Assembly: GCA_033297205.1 (NCBI GenBank)
Contig: MU859071.1
Location: 186,001-250,000 of the forward strand
Direction: 5' to 3'
Length of the DNA stretch: 64,000 bases
Source of the DNA: Pseudoneurospora amorphoporcata
Lineage: Eukaryota > Ascomycota > Sordariomycetes > Sordariales > Sordariaceae
A model generated the notes under the pieces. That model was given only the letters and a program-made list of their open reading frames with translations. It had not been told where the DNA came from and made no database searches. Below are positions 31,732 through 42,200 of this stretch, piece after piece; position 1 is the stretch's first letter; each line of letters begins with the position of its first letter. The translations under genes and the position numbers were made by a program.

Positions 31732-34443
31732 TCAACACAATCGAACCTCTTCCTCCCGCAAGAACCGTGGCAATTCGGACCATACCTGTTCATGTATCCT
31801 CTCGTGGACGCGCAGTTTGTGTAAGTGAACCCTTTCATACATTAATTCTTGTCGTCCATTCAGGGCCCTCCTTACCGGCTTGAGAATTAACAGCCAGATC
31901 CGGTGTACAGAGCTCTGGCCGCCGTTCAGTGCCAACAACAGGCCAAGAAGATTAGTGCCTTCGTTGCATTTGTTACTGGTGGAACTGCTATTGCTGCCCC
32001 GTTCGTGTTCAATGTCTTCAAGCAGAACACGGGGTAGGGAGTCTATTTTCTCTCCTTCGAGGAACGGTGGCCATGTAAACGTCCATTTTCCTAGTGGTTT
32101 CCATGGCTTGGACGTCAACTTCAATCTCATGTCAAAAACCGGCGCCTTGAGGATCAAACATGCCGGGATCTTGTCCCCTTGGCGCACCAGGTCCAAGATC
32201 TCTTTGTTTTGCCTCTTCCAGCTCAACTTCTGTACAATGGCCCCCTTGTCTTCATATTCAACATATGCCTCGGTGTAGATGTCCAAGGCGTTGGGCCCCA
32301 TTAACTCTTCACGATGCTTGATTATGCAGGTCTTCCATCCAGCCCATGTCCAACTGGAAAACCCTGACCTCCGAACCTGTTTTAGGTCTGTTGGTATAAA
32401 GGCCGGTCTTAACTCTTCATCATCCACATGATCCCAGTAGCCAATCCAAAAGAGACTGTACACCAGTTTGTAGGTTAGGTTGCTTGATATATCGCTGAAC
32501 GCGGAATCGGAACCATTAGTGAAAGAACGACACAGGTGCTGGCCAAGAGGTATTGGAGGCAATTGTCGAAATGAGCAGGCCCACAGGTTTTGTTTCCCCT
32601 CATAGACAATTTCTATGAGGCGGCAAAGACAAAGTGGCATGATCCCATACCCGTTTAAAACCTGGACAGGGATAATGGGTAAACCACCGAGAAAGAAAAC
32701 CTCGTCCTCTTTCATATGGGAACTGTACTTCCCAAAGATACCGGCGATGGCGTTCAAGGTGTCTGACTCAAATGCAAGCGGTTTCCTTGCGAATTCTGAT
32801 ATTCTCTTCCATATCGTGCCGGGATCTGACCAATGGGTTACCCGATGCGGAAAGACGGAGCCAAAGTCTGACTCCTTGTGTTGAAATGAGATATAATTGG
32901 ATACCGTCAAACCCTTCATGTCGACTTTCCCCATTTTGTGGGCCAGTCGCGTCAGGTATTGGGATTGATAAGACTTCGTCCCATGCATCTCGTAGCATTG
33001 GAAGTACACCAAGAGGTCCGTAAAAATGAGCCGGCGCTTTGATAATAGCCCCTTCTTGTGCTCCCAGCACGGTCTGCAGCCGTGCTGGACCCACTTCTTC
33101 CCAGCACCACGCTTAGCTAGCTTTCCCCGCGATCGTTCGTAGCCTTGTTTCCTTGTTCAATACAACAACATCTTCTCTCTCTCGCCTTCTTTGTCCCTCT
33201 GGTCCAAGACCCCTCCTGGTAGGTCCAGCCACGGGTATGCCACTTTGATGCAGTGACCAACACTTTGGGGCTTTCATATAGAGCCAGGGAAATTCCATCG
33301 GCCACCTGCACGCACAGCTGTTCAGGACGATGACGCGAACTAACTCCCGGAAGCCCGTACTCTGGTCCCTCTCCGGCTGCCGCGATTATAGTCAAGGTAG
33401 AGTAGGAGTAGATCTTATCCATGTTCTTGATCTGTATTTGTTTTGTTCGTATGTCGTCCTGCGGAATACAATACCGGTCGACCCAAAGGTATCTGTATCC
33501 AACCCTCTTGACAACCTCCATCGCATCGCTGATGACCAGAGGTAATTCATCTGGTAGAGAGAGACCGTCTTCCCGTAAGACAGGACCGCTGAATCCGGCC
33601 TGACCCCAGACGTAACTGAGAGTAACATAGTCAAGCTTGTCATGATTCCCAAAAGCTTCAACGGCAGAAACAATGCTTCTTGTGGTGCAATCAATAACCC
33701 GAAATCCAGGGATCGTCATCACATCACTATCGCCGTCACCATGACATTGAACATGCCCCAGAAGACAAAGCCTTAGCCATTCCCCAATGAGATGGTAGTT
33801 GACCTGATCGGGCAGGATTCTTCTCGCCAGTAATCCGCCCCCAGCCTCTCTAGGCCTCGTCAACGCACTGGAATTCGGATGGCCATCCACAACACGAAGA
33901 ATGGCATGCCCCATACCATTATGCACCCTATTAGGATCATCTCCAAGGCCCGGTTCAGCGTGGTACTTTCCCACGAACTGCATTGCAAAAACGTCTTGCA
34001 CATAATGTTGACACCAATGTCTACGGTTCGGGTGGTCCTCCGCTTCGCATGCTTCATGTTCCATCCAAAACCAACTCAGGGAATGAAACCCTTTCAGAAG
34101 AAGACCAGTCGGAAAATCATCGGGACAACTCTCCATCCTCAACGCGATGTCTCTAGATTGACGTACGCAGTCTTTATAGAATGCGCAAAAGGAGCACTGT
34201 GGGTTGTCTGCGACCTCGGGGTCTGGCCAGCCGGACTTATCCCGGGTCTCGAATATTTGAACAATTGCAGGTGTTGGGAGTCACATCAACCCAGCGATTC
34301 TGGTCATTACGACGTTTGTGACTGGTGAAAAGAGCTTTGAAGTCAATCTGGCTGCATGCCGAGCAGAGGTGCGGTCGTGGGTGGAGATGGTGCTCGTTCT
34401 CTGGGTCCGGGGAGCTCAGGCCCGGTTCGTTTGGCTCCGTCAT
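31732..34443 (-). pseudogene. HET-domain (heterokaryon incompatibility) gene, disrupted twice
   Basis: From ATG 34443 the product reads a Cys-containing start (LCSACSQIDFKALFTSHK), then after a frame change near 34270 continues QCSFCAFYKDCVRQSRDIAL. The HET core follows: VIDCTTRSIVSA, LDYVTLSYVWG (about 33635-33603), YRYLWVDRYCIPQDD, STLTIIAAAGEGPEYGLPGV and WHTRGWTYQEG. About 161 nt of unrelated sequence (about 33210-33050) then interrupt the text. It resumes in another frame with LLSKRRLIFTD and VYFQCYEMHG and runs to a natural-looking C-terminus (VWSELPRFLREEEVRLC) at 31732. Such proteins drive non-self recognition and cell death on fusion of unlike hyphae. A GTAATG..CCAG intron (34310-34223) could explain the first break, but frame-shifted text on both sides of 34270 reads as HET protein, so a frameshift is favoured. 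No consensus intron explains the second break. Confidence 0.75.
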
Positions 34444-34991
34444 ACCTGCGCGGTGCTGAAGTTGCGAAAGGACTCTGATGAGCCGCCTTTAAGATGATGC
34501 TGGAATGCTGGTGCGAATGGCTTGTAGTGTTGTTGTCGTGGTGGTTGGGCGCTGAGCGCCAACTCTTGTTTACCTTCAGCTTGAGGCTACAACAGCCGAC
34601 CAACCAACGTCAACTTCCCCGCATGTACATCAACGAGATCGCGCACTATAATAAGTGGACAAGATGCTTAGTCAGCCCTAAGCGCCCAACTACTACAAGT
34701 GCCCCGGGCGCTAGACGCCTTATCAGTTGCTTGTCGGCTCACTACACTACATCATCGTAAGGCTTCCTTTGTTCCGTTTCCCCTCCTTCTTCTACCTCGT
34801 CGTCCTCCTCGCTTGCGCTCGCATAACATCGCGACGACGCGAAACACGCCACCAACCAATAACCACACTTTCTGCAACGTTTCTTCCTTTCCCCTAAGCA
34901 AACGGCAGTCACCGTCCCGTCATTCGTTCGTGTCTCGCTATCCTTCAATTCGCAGCCTCCCAAGTTCTTGACGGCCAAGTTCGCCCATGTC
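34444..34991. other. Intergenic, nothing recognised
   Basis: This is the upstream side of the HET pseudogene and of the decayed plus-strand gene. Overlapping open frames on both strands show no domain. Confidence 0.4.
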
Positions 34992-36508
34992 ATGACGTGA
35001 CACTTGTCTCCCCATCTTGGTCGTCTCGCCGCTTTCATCGACAAGATCGAAGCTGGTGGTCTGTCAACAATCCAAGTCCCCGACAAACCAGTCGCTTTTG
35101 GACAGGATGGATACCTCTACGGACCGCACATCGAGCCCCGGCTGGCGACGCGGGCAGAAGAGAAGCCGTTCTTTGTTATTGCCCATGGTGAAGGTGGTTT
35201 GAACAAGAGAGGCGGCCTACCCGTTAAACCAAAGCCGTACCACACGTTGACGAAGCGTACCTGATATCGCACATGGCCTAGAAACCGCTCGCGGGCGCCC
35301 TCGGCCTACATCGACCATACGGCAATCCGAACCGGCTCATTGGCCGTATCACTCAATCTTACCCCGCCTTCCAACGCGGTATGCTATAGAAGAAAAAGAC
35401 CGAAGTCACCGATCGTTTGATAGTCGAATCTGCGGAATCACGGTCGGCAGCTCGAGGCACCACTTCGAAATCGCACCCTCGCCCTCGAACGATTTATAAT
35501 TGATTTCAGAAGAGGACAGCCAGAAAACGCTAGTTTCGTTCGATTCCGAGGTTATAGCCACCGATGAAACAGGTACGCGATCGACGCAGAAAAAGCCGAC
35601 CTACTTTACCCCCGGTTATCAGTTTCCTTCGTCGCGGCGGACGTTTTACAATACTAGCGATCGGAGAATACGAAGGTAGCATTAAGGACGCTGAGCTGGC
35701 CGACAACAGCTGGAATCATCACGGTCACCGACCGAATACGATGCAGATACAATGGCCGAACGGGTCGACATAGCCAAGATTTTGGCTCGATGAAAAGCCT
35801 CCACTACCCATAAGACGGAGACGGAAAAAAGCGAGCGGATCAATTGGGTCATAGATACCCCTTCCTCATAATGCCATAGTCGTGGCTGCTTACTTCGGTA
35901 TATACCAGCTCGAGACACTTCAGGTCTACTCAGTGGTGGTCAGGAGCATGAAGTCCATCACGCGAGGCATTCCGGTATTTGCCCCAGCTTCAGGGCTCAA
36001 TACGCCACAGAGCCTTGCTCAAACGACAAGGAGCCTTTTGTTACCGCGCCGCCTCCAAGGCTACATTACACGTTTGGAAGTCCGAGATTTGTAGCCCCTT
36101 CTCATCCAGCCGTAGAGCTGCACATTTGCATTTCCTCACCCCAGTACCGCTCATCTCTCTGCTCCCCTTCTTCAAACCCGACAATCTACGTGTTGAGCAC
36201 ACACTCCTCCACGTGAACCGTGACATGTTGTAGCTACAATGGCTGTGGTTTGACCCGATCTCGCGTTCCTGTTCTTCGGATAATAGGGCTTAAAGACGCC
36301 ACTCTTGCAGCTGGAAATTGATACTACCTTTGCGTTCCTGCGCGGTCTCTCTCCTTCGTCTCTCCTACAACGAGGTAGGTACACGATCGTGATCTTGCCT
36401 GCCACTAAGCTAGCCGATAGTCGCGCAGAAACGTTGGCTGGGATCCTATTTTACTTTGCTGTGGGCATAGGGCTTATCGTGGCGGTGGCAGGCTATCTTC
36501 TACACTGA
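34992..36508 (+). pseudogene. Unrecognised decayed gene with repeated stop codons
   Basis: ATG 34992 is followed by TGA at codon 3, and the same frame then reads LSPHLGRLAAFIDKIEAGGL and FVIAHGEGGLNKRGGLPVKP. Near 35247 the frame shifts and continues DEAYLISHMA, TAG (35279), KPLAGALGLHRPYGNPNRLI, TAG (35387), and an open run to TGA 35501. An acceptor-like TTTCAG precedes EEDSQKTLVSFDSEV at about 35510, open to TAG 35677. Further protein-like runs follow to about 36215 (NDKEPFVTAPPPRLHYTFGS). A last frame ending at 36508 (AGILFYFAVGIGLIVAVAGY) is a good membrane helix and may belong to the same gene or a different one. Many lesions mean it is dead. The stops fit CAG-to-TAG changes. No family was recognised. 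Confidence 0.5.
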
Positions 36509-37535
36509 AGAAGCGAGCCATGTAGTCGGAAATAAAAACATGAAGGGTAGAAGAAACCGTAGTCGGTGATCTGCGGGTTGAAAATTGTATACAGGTAGTT
36601 AGCATAGAAGAGAAACCTGACTTCACACGATAACACACAAACTAGTCTTTCCTACCAACTTATTATACTGTGTAGTTGCAGCCCACCAGACCTCTTCATC
36701 GCTCTACTCTACCTAAATCGACAGATATCCCCGCTACAATGGGCTTAGGATTATGTCCATGTATGTCCGTCACCTTGGCCAAAGAGTCACTCACTCACTA
36801 TCGCTGTCATTGTCCGGGACCATACATCCAGTATCATACATATCCCAGACATTCCAGACATAACAAGCCAGAAATAACAGGCAAGGCAAACTTATGTGTG
36901 ATATGTCTAGAGTACTGTTCTCTGCATTTCCTTTTCGACTTTCCAGATGTGCTACGCTCTAACTTCACGCACGTTACATCATCCAGATGTAGGCCCAAAA
37001 ACTCCGACCCAAGTCCGGTATAGTAGGCGCCCTTCTAGTCCATTACTCCCGTCCTTGGAGACACTCGGCCACAAAACCTTTGGCCTTTCAAGAAGGCGGG
37101 TTTCTTTTTTTTCTTTTTTTCCGCCATGCTTTACATTCTACTTCAAACCGTTGGAGGTTGTTGGTTAGTCTGCAGGAGAAGACTGGAGAATGGGGAACAT
37201 CGGAGTTAAGGAATTAGTTTTGGACGATCCAAGCCTTCTTTTGTTCTTCTTTTTTATATTTTCCCTGTTGTTGTCCAGGGAGGGCCCATTTGACATTTCA
37301 CTGTTGAAAACATCTCAGTATACTGAGAATATTCAGTCAATATGCTCAGCTGTAATATCAAGATTTAAGTCCCAAACCAACAGTGTCCATTCCGCTGCTA
37401 ATTACAAGTGCTCTCTCTGTCTGTGTCAAGTCATCCCGATGTGCCAGCTTCGCGAAAAACCCAAGTCCATAAACACCTAACTACGACAGCGATAAGTCCT
37501 CGGGCGTCGCCGTAGATCAAAGGCTGCTAAAGAAA

Positions 37536-37536
<1 letters not shown>
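36509..37536. other. Intergenic, nothing recognised
   Basis: The short open frames at 36676-37023 and 37190-37480 lack domains and have a composition like surrounding noncoding DNA. Confidence 0.45.

Positions 37537-37591
<55 letters not shown>
37537..37591 (+). repeat. 55-nt uninterrupted poly(A) run
   Basis: A homopolymer of 55 A residues starts 15 bases after the last base of a ctgctaa context and ends 44 bp before the stop codon of the minus-strand F-box-like gene. On that gene's strand it is a poly(T) in the 3' untranslated region. It could be the tail of a retroposed element on the plus strand, or slippage. Confidence 0.9.
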
Positions 37592-37593
<2 letters not shown>

Positions 37594-37635
37594 CCAACTC
37601 GATCAGTCAAGTGCAAGGTGATGTGACTCGGAGCC

Positions 37636-39117
37636 TCAAAATCTTAGGGTGATCGTTCTGAGTGGATAGATTTGACCAACCCGTTTCACATCAAGATGAA
37701 ACCCGTATACCACAATGTCAAGTCTTTTCAGTGAAGGAGGAAAGGTGGTCTCAACCAAAGAAAGGGCTTCTTGAGCTGTGCTCGGTGAAGGGAGACTCTC
37801 TGGGGGTGTATTTTGGTCAATGCAACCGGGATTCACCTTGGACATGAGAAAGTGTAAGGGCAGCCTGAGATAGGCCAGCTTCCTGAGTTCTGGTAAGCAA
37901 GATAACGTCTTGGAAGGTCCAAAGCGGGCGATATGTCTCAGGTCGTGCTCGTTTCTACGGACAGTATAAAGCCGAACTCCGCGGTAGCCATCGAAGACTA
38001 ACTCCTCTAGCGTCTCTTTGTGTCTCAAGAGAATGGTGTTCCAATTGTGCTGAAGGGGGGGGCTAGGCCTATGCGCAGAAGGATCATGCACACAGAAAGC
38101 CTCATCAAAGCCCTTCAGAAGTCGAAGTGAAGTCAGCTGTACAACACTATCCAGCCATGTATAAACAGAGTCGAGATCCACCCGAGGAACAAAATAAATG
38201 TAATTGTTCATCCAGCTTGAATAACCCAAGAGCGTGATATACCTTATGGTTGGAATGCATGACATCCAGCAATCGTATTCAAGGTCCTCCAAATCGCGGG
38301 TTCTGGCGCCGCATGGGAAGGCTTGCATGTGCAGACTGAGAGTCTGGAATTCTGGACGGCCGCCTTCAAGGAAGCGTTTGCTATAAGCCATTTCCTCGCC
38401 ATATCCGAAGAGCACATCGCAGTGATGATGCTCAGTACGCAGGTGCAGCGCACTGAGCAATGGAGAAAGGTGTACCACACTCCATAGGGCAGAATTCAAA
38501 ATCTCTCGAAAGCGATAGACGTAGTCTGTGTAGTTCACGGCAGCTAGTAGTTGTGGGTCGAGTACATGCTTGATGAGACTGATACGAAGCAACAAGCCGT
38601 TCGGAAGCTCCTCCACAATGGGCGTGAATAGAATATCGCCCAAGTTGTCAACAAAATGTGTCAAAGTCACTGTCCCAGCAGTATCGTCCCAAGGGTTGTA
38701 GTTGTAGGGACCTATGTAGAATCTGTTACACGCGGCTGACAATTTTGGTATCAGGCATCGAATATAACGTCGGTTCTTTGGGTATAATAATAGACTCCTG
38801 AGCAACTTCATGAGGCACCGAGAGCTGCTTATCGGAATTACCGCAAATAATGCCCGCTGTGCTGAACGGGACCAGGCCTTGGAAACGAGTGATAAAGCTC
38901 GAAGGCGCTTTTGAATTATCTGACAGTCAGGGGGTCGGGGATCATCTCTGGCGGATCGGTGTGGCATGGTCCAAGTGAAAATCCAAGGGTCATCTTCTGG
39001 AAGGCTGCTATGGTGCAGAGCCGAGTGTAGCGCTGAGGCCATGTGCCTGCATATCAGATCTTTTAGCTCCAGCGGAAGCTTTTCGACGGGTGAAGACATT
39101 TCGTTGTGGGTCGTCAT
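37636..39117 (-). CDS. F-box-like protein of unknown target
   Basis: The frame is open from an ATG at 39180, but that ATG appears to lie inside an intron, so the start at ATG 39117 (493 aa) is preferred. An F-box-like segment lies at residues 11-90: VEKLPLELKDLICRHM, then an insertion and QKRLRALSLVSKAWSRSAQR. The rest has alternating leucine-rich segments (for example LTSLRLLKGFDEAF and LPELRKLAYLRLPLHFLM), consistent with a divergent LRR-type substrate-binding region. It probably acts as an SCF adaptor. A 92-nt intron in the leader is listed separately. The gene seems intact, although it borders a block of pseudogenes. Confidence 0.7.
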   Translation of the reverse strand: MTTHNEMSSPVEKLPLELKDLICRHMASALHSALHHSSLPEDDPWIFTWTMPHRSARDDPRPPDCQIIQKRLRALSLVSKAWSRSAQRALFAVIPISSSRCLMKLLRSLLLYPKNRRYIRCLIPKLSAACNRFYIGPYNYNPWDDTAGTVTLTHFVDNLGDILFTPIVEELPNGLLLRISLIKHVLDPQLLAAVNYTDYVYRFREILNSALWSVVHLSPLLSALHLRTEHHHCDVLFGYGEEMAYSKRFLEGGRPEFQTLSLHMQAFPCGARTRDLEDLEYDCWMSCIPTIRYITLLGYSSWMNNYIYFVPRVDLDSVYTWLDSVVQLTSLRLLKGFDEAFCVHDPSAHRPSPPLQHNWNTILLRHKETLEELVFDGYRGVRLYTVRRNEHDLRHIARFGPSKTLSCLPELRKLAYLRLPLHFLMSKVNPGCIDQNTPPESLPSPSTAQEALSLVETTFPPSLKRLDIVVYGFHLDVKRVGQIYPLRTITLRF

Positions 39118-39148
39118 TGGAAGATTGGAGGATCGAAGCAGGCGAGTG

Positions 39149-39240
39149 CTAAGAACGAAGCAAGTCAGCTGAGAAAGCATGGGCTTGTGTCAGACCGGAA
39201 GGACTGGGCTGTTCTGGAAGATGACCTGTGTTAATCTTAC
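39149..39240 (-). other. Predicted intron in the 5' leader of the F-box-like gene
   Basis: On the minus strand the text has a GTAAGA donor at 39240, a CTGAC branch site and a TTCTTAG acceptor ending at 39149, all close to consensus. Splicing removes the ATG at 39180 and makes ATG 39117 the first in-frame start. This supports the shorter protein. Confidence 0.65.
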
Positions 39241-42200
39241 GTTTTCTCTTTGGGGAGACGGCGTTCGAGAACGGAGCGGATGTACAGGTGGTTGTTGCCC
39301 GTCTGGGATTTGCTGGCCTGCGACACTTTGGTTGCCCGATACCGCGACGAGTGGCGGAGTTGAGTAAAGCTTGGAAAGTCCAAAATCGAGTGTGATAACG
39401 GGAAGATAACAAGTTGTGTTGTACGTGGTCAAGATGGGTAAGATGGTGATGGAGAGGAGTAGGTGATGATGATTTGCCTTTGTGGACCTCAGACGATTTC
39501 TTTGCAAGATCACGTCTAAGTACAAAATACTGGGGGGTAAGGTAGGTAGATAGGTGCGGGAGGCTGGGTGCTTCTTCCCGAAAAAACGCTCTTCGCGCCT
39601 TTGTCATCGCCTTCCCGCAATGTCCCGCATACAAACAATTTCTGAATGGCCATGTGTGTTGGAACTTTCCTGAGAAAGCAAGCATACGAACAAATCATCA
39701 CCACAACAAGAATGGCAGGCGCATGTCACAAACTCTTGTTCAACACCGGCAGGGTGAGCAGCCCAGAGAAAACTGAACAAGACAAGCCAACAAGACCGGG
39801 AAGGAATAAACAAGCAGACCCGGTTTGAAAGCGCAAGCTACCGACAAGTCATCTCAGCAGCTTCCAAGCATTTGCATTGGGTTTGCATCGTACTCCGACT
39901 CTCTCCCATCTTTCATCCGTCAGTACCTCTTCCATGGAAACCGGACCCCACCGGACCAAACACGCCCGCTTGCACGGGACGCAACTTCCATAATCCAACG
40001 TCTTCCGGCACCCGTAAGCACCGCAAGCCGGGCGGCACTAGGTACCTTAGCTCTAACCCGTGGCATTCTTTTCCTTTTTACCCACCCGATCCGGATCACC
40101 TACCTACCGACCGCATCATTCCTTCCAACCCTTTCCATCAACGACGTCATGTTTCTCCATTTTCCATCCATCCATCCTTCCCTCAGTCCATCCAATTCCA
40201 CGCCATGACATGTCCATCCAGACCGAGACACAAAAAGAACAATGGAGAATACCTACAGTGCGCCCCTCCTTCCACCGTTTTCATCCCACTTCCATCCTTC
40301 AACTCTCTCATGTACCTGTTACCTCCTTCCATTCCTCATTTCTTCCTCCTTCCCATCATCAGGGGTGTGTTTGTGTGCTCTTCCGTTTTCTCCCACCTCT
40401 TCCATTTCACTTTCCACCAGACCAGACCGGGACTAGGTACCTAGGGCCCCAGGGGACCAGGGGACCTAAGCCATGAACCCCATCAACTTTTGCCATCGTG
40501 ACCCCATTATAAGAACTGACTGAGACCCAGTTAACTGCCAAATAGGCGAGTAAGTACCGGATCCAGTATTTTACTAGCTCGACCAGTCTGGAAAAAAAAA
40601 AAAAAAAAAGACCAAAGTTCAGGGACTAGGGGTGATAGGCGAGAGTAGGCGAGGAAAATAGACGAGGCGTTAGGCGATCATGATGATCGCCGTTTCATTA
40701 CATTTCAAGCAACACTTGACTAAAAATGGAAATGCTGAAAGTGTGGGATAGTGAAAGATTCCGGGTTCCGTTAATGATGAAGGACCCAGGGCACCGGTAA
40801 CGACGGGATCGATGGTTGGGGTTGGAGGATTTACTTTTAGATCGAAGGGGCGAGGGACAATGCGGAACGGGCTAATGGATCGGAGAAACTCCCGGGCTAT
40901 TGGGCGGCATACTGGATAGGTAACTGTGTTGACGTGGGGTTTTTGTAAAGGGATGGGAGTTTGAGATTGTAATAATGCTGGCTCTAGGGTTCCTGAGACA
41001 GGAGCCAGTAGGAGATGGAACGAACTGTGGGGATGGAGGATATTCAGCGTGGTGGGGTCTATGTGGTGAGAGCTTGAGAAAAAGAAACCAACCGAGAGCT
41101 TTGATAGCTGCGAGAGCTCCGTCGTTGACATATCTTTTCCAGGTTTGAGCTGATAGCAGGTAGAATCGTTCCAGACGTTGATTGCCCATTGACAGAGCAA
41201 TCAAGGCACTCCCAGTAACAACTCTTCGTTCCAACTGCAAGAATACAGCCCGAGCTCTCCTAGAGCCGGGACTGCCATGACATCTCCCGAGCCCTACCCC
41301 AATAGGTCAAGTAGCCCGGTCCAGTTCCAGGTCTAGTTTCCAGTTCCAGCTTCAGATCTGCTTCCGTACCCGAAGGGGACCAGAACCAGACGGACGCCAG
41401 CAACAGTCAAGGACATCCTCAAATAGACCAAGGAGAACCCAACCAAGCGGACGAAGCGGACAAACGGACGAGCTAATCGGCGAATCCGTGGATCCCATTC
41501 CCTCCACCCCTCCGTTTCCCCCAGACATTCTAGGACATTAGTTTGATTAGAAGCATCTATCTTGGTTAATGGCGAGCCTTCTTCGTCAAGGGTGACCCAG
41601 CCCACCTACGTAGGGGTATAGGGATAGAGGGGGCATACAGTAAGGGACCAAGGCGATCCAGGGGGCGGGACTAGGGGACCAACAGGAGGGAACTGGACTG
41701 GAAGAGGAAAATGAGGAAAAGAGATCGGTAATTGCCGCGTCACCGCCCTCAGCGTAATGACACTCTGATATCCCTAATTCTTCAGGAACAGGAATAGTAG
41801 CTAGCGAATGTAGGCTGGCTTTGATGGGAAGACACAGAAACCCACTTGAACCCCCCGTTTTGGTTCTTTATGATCTGTTACAGGGTCAAGTCATCTGAGA
41901 CTCATCCAATCAATCAAGGACTTTATTTCCCCTGACTCCCTTGATTCCCATGGGTTTTTTTTTTTTCCATGTGCTGCTGGCTCACCGATATGCATAGCGA
42001 GAAGTCGCCGAATCAAAGCCACGAAGCGACCCGAAGGTCCGAGCGAGCGGAACAGAGAAAACGGTGCCTGACTGTAGGTGGAGGACTCAGGGACAGGGAG
42101 TTGTTAGTAGCTGGAACAAGCTGGGAACTTGGTGTCAAGCTTGCTATGGATAGTATAATGACTAATTCCCAATGATAATAGGTAGATAGAAAGACAGGGG

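Noticed and set aside
39149..39685. 178-codon minus-strand frame upstream of the F-box-like gene
   Set aside because: Its 3' end runs through the predicted leader intron, it has no domain, and its Pro/Thr/His-rich text looks like an untranslated leader.
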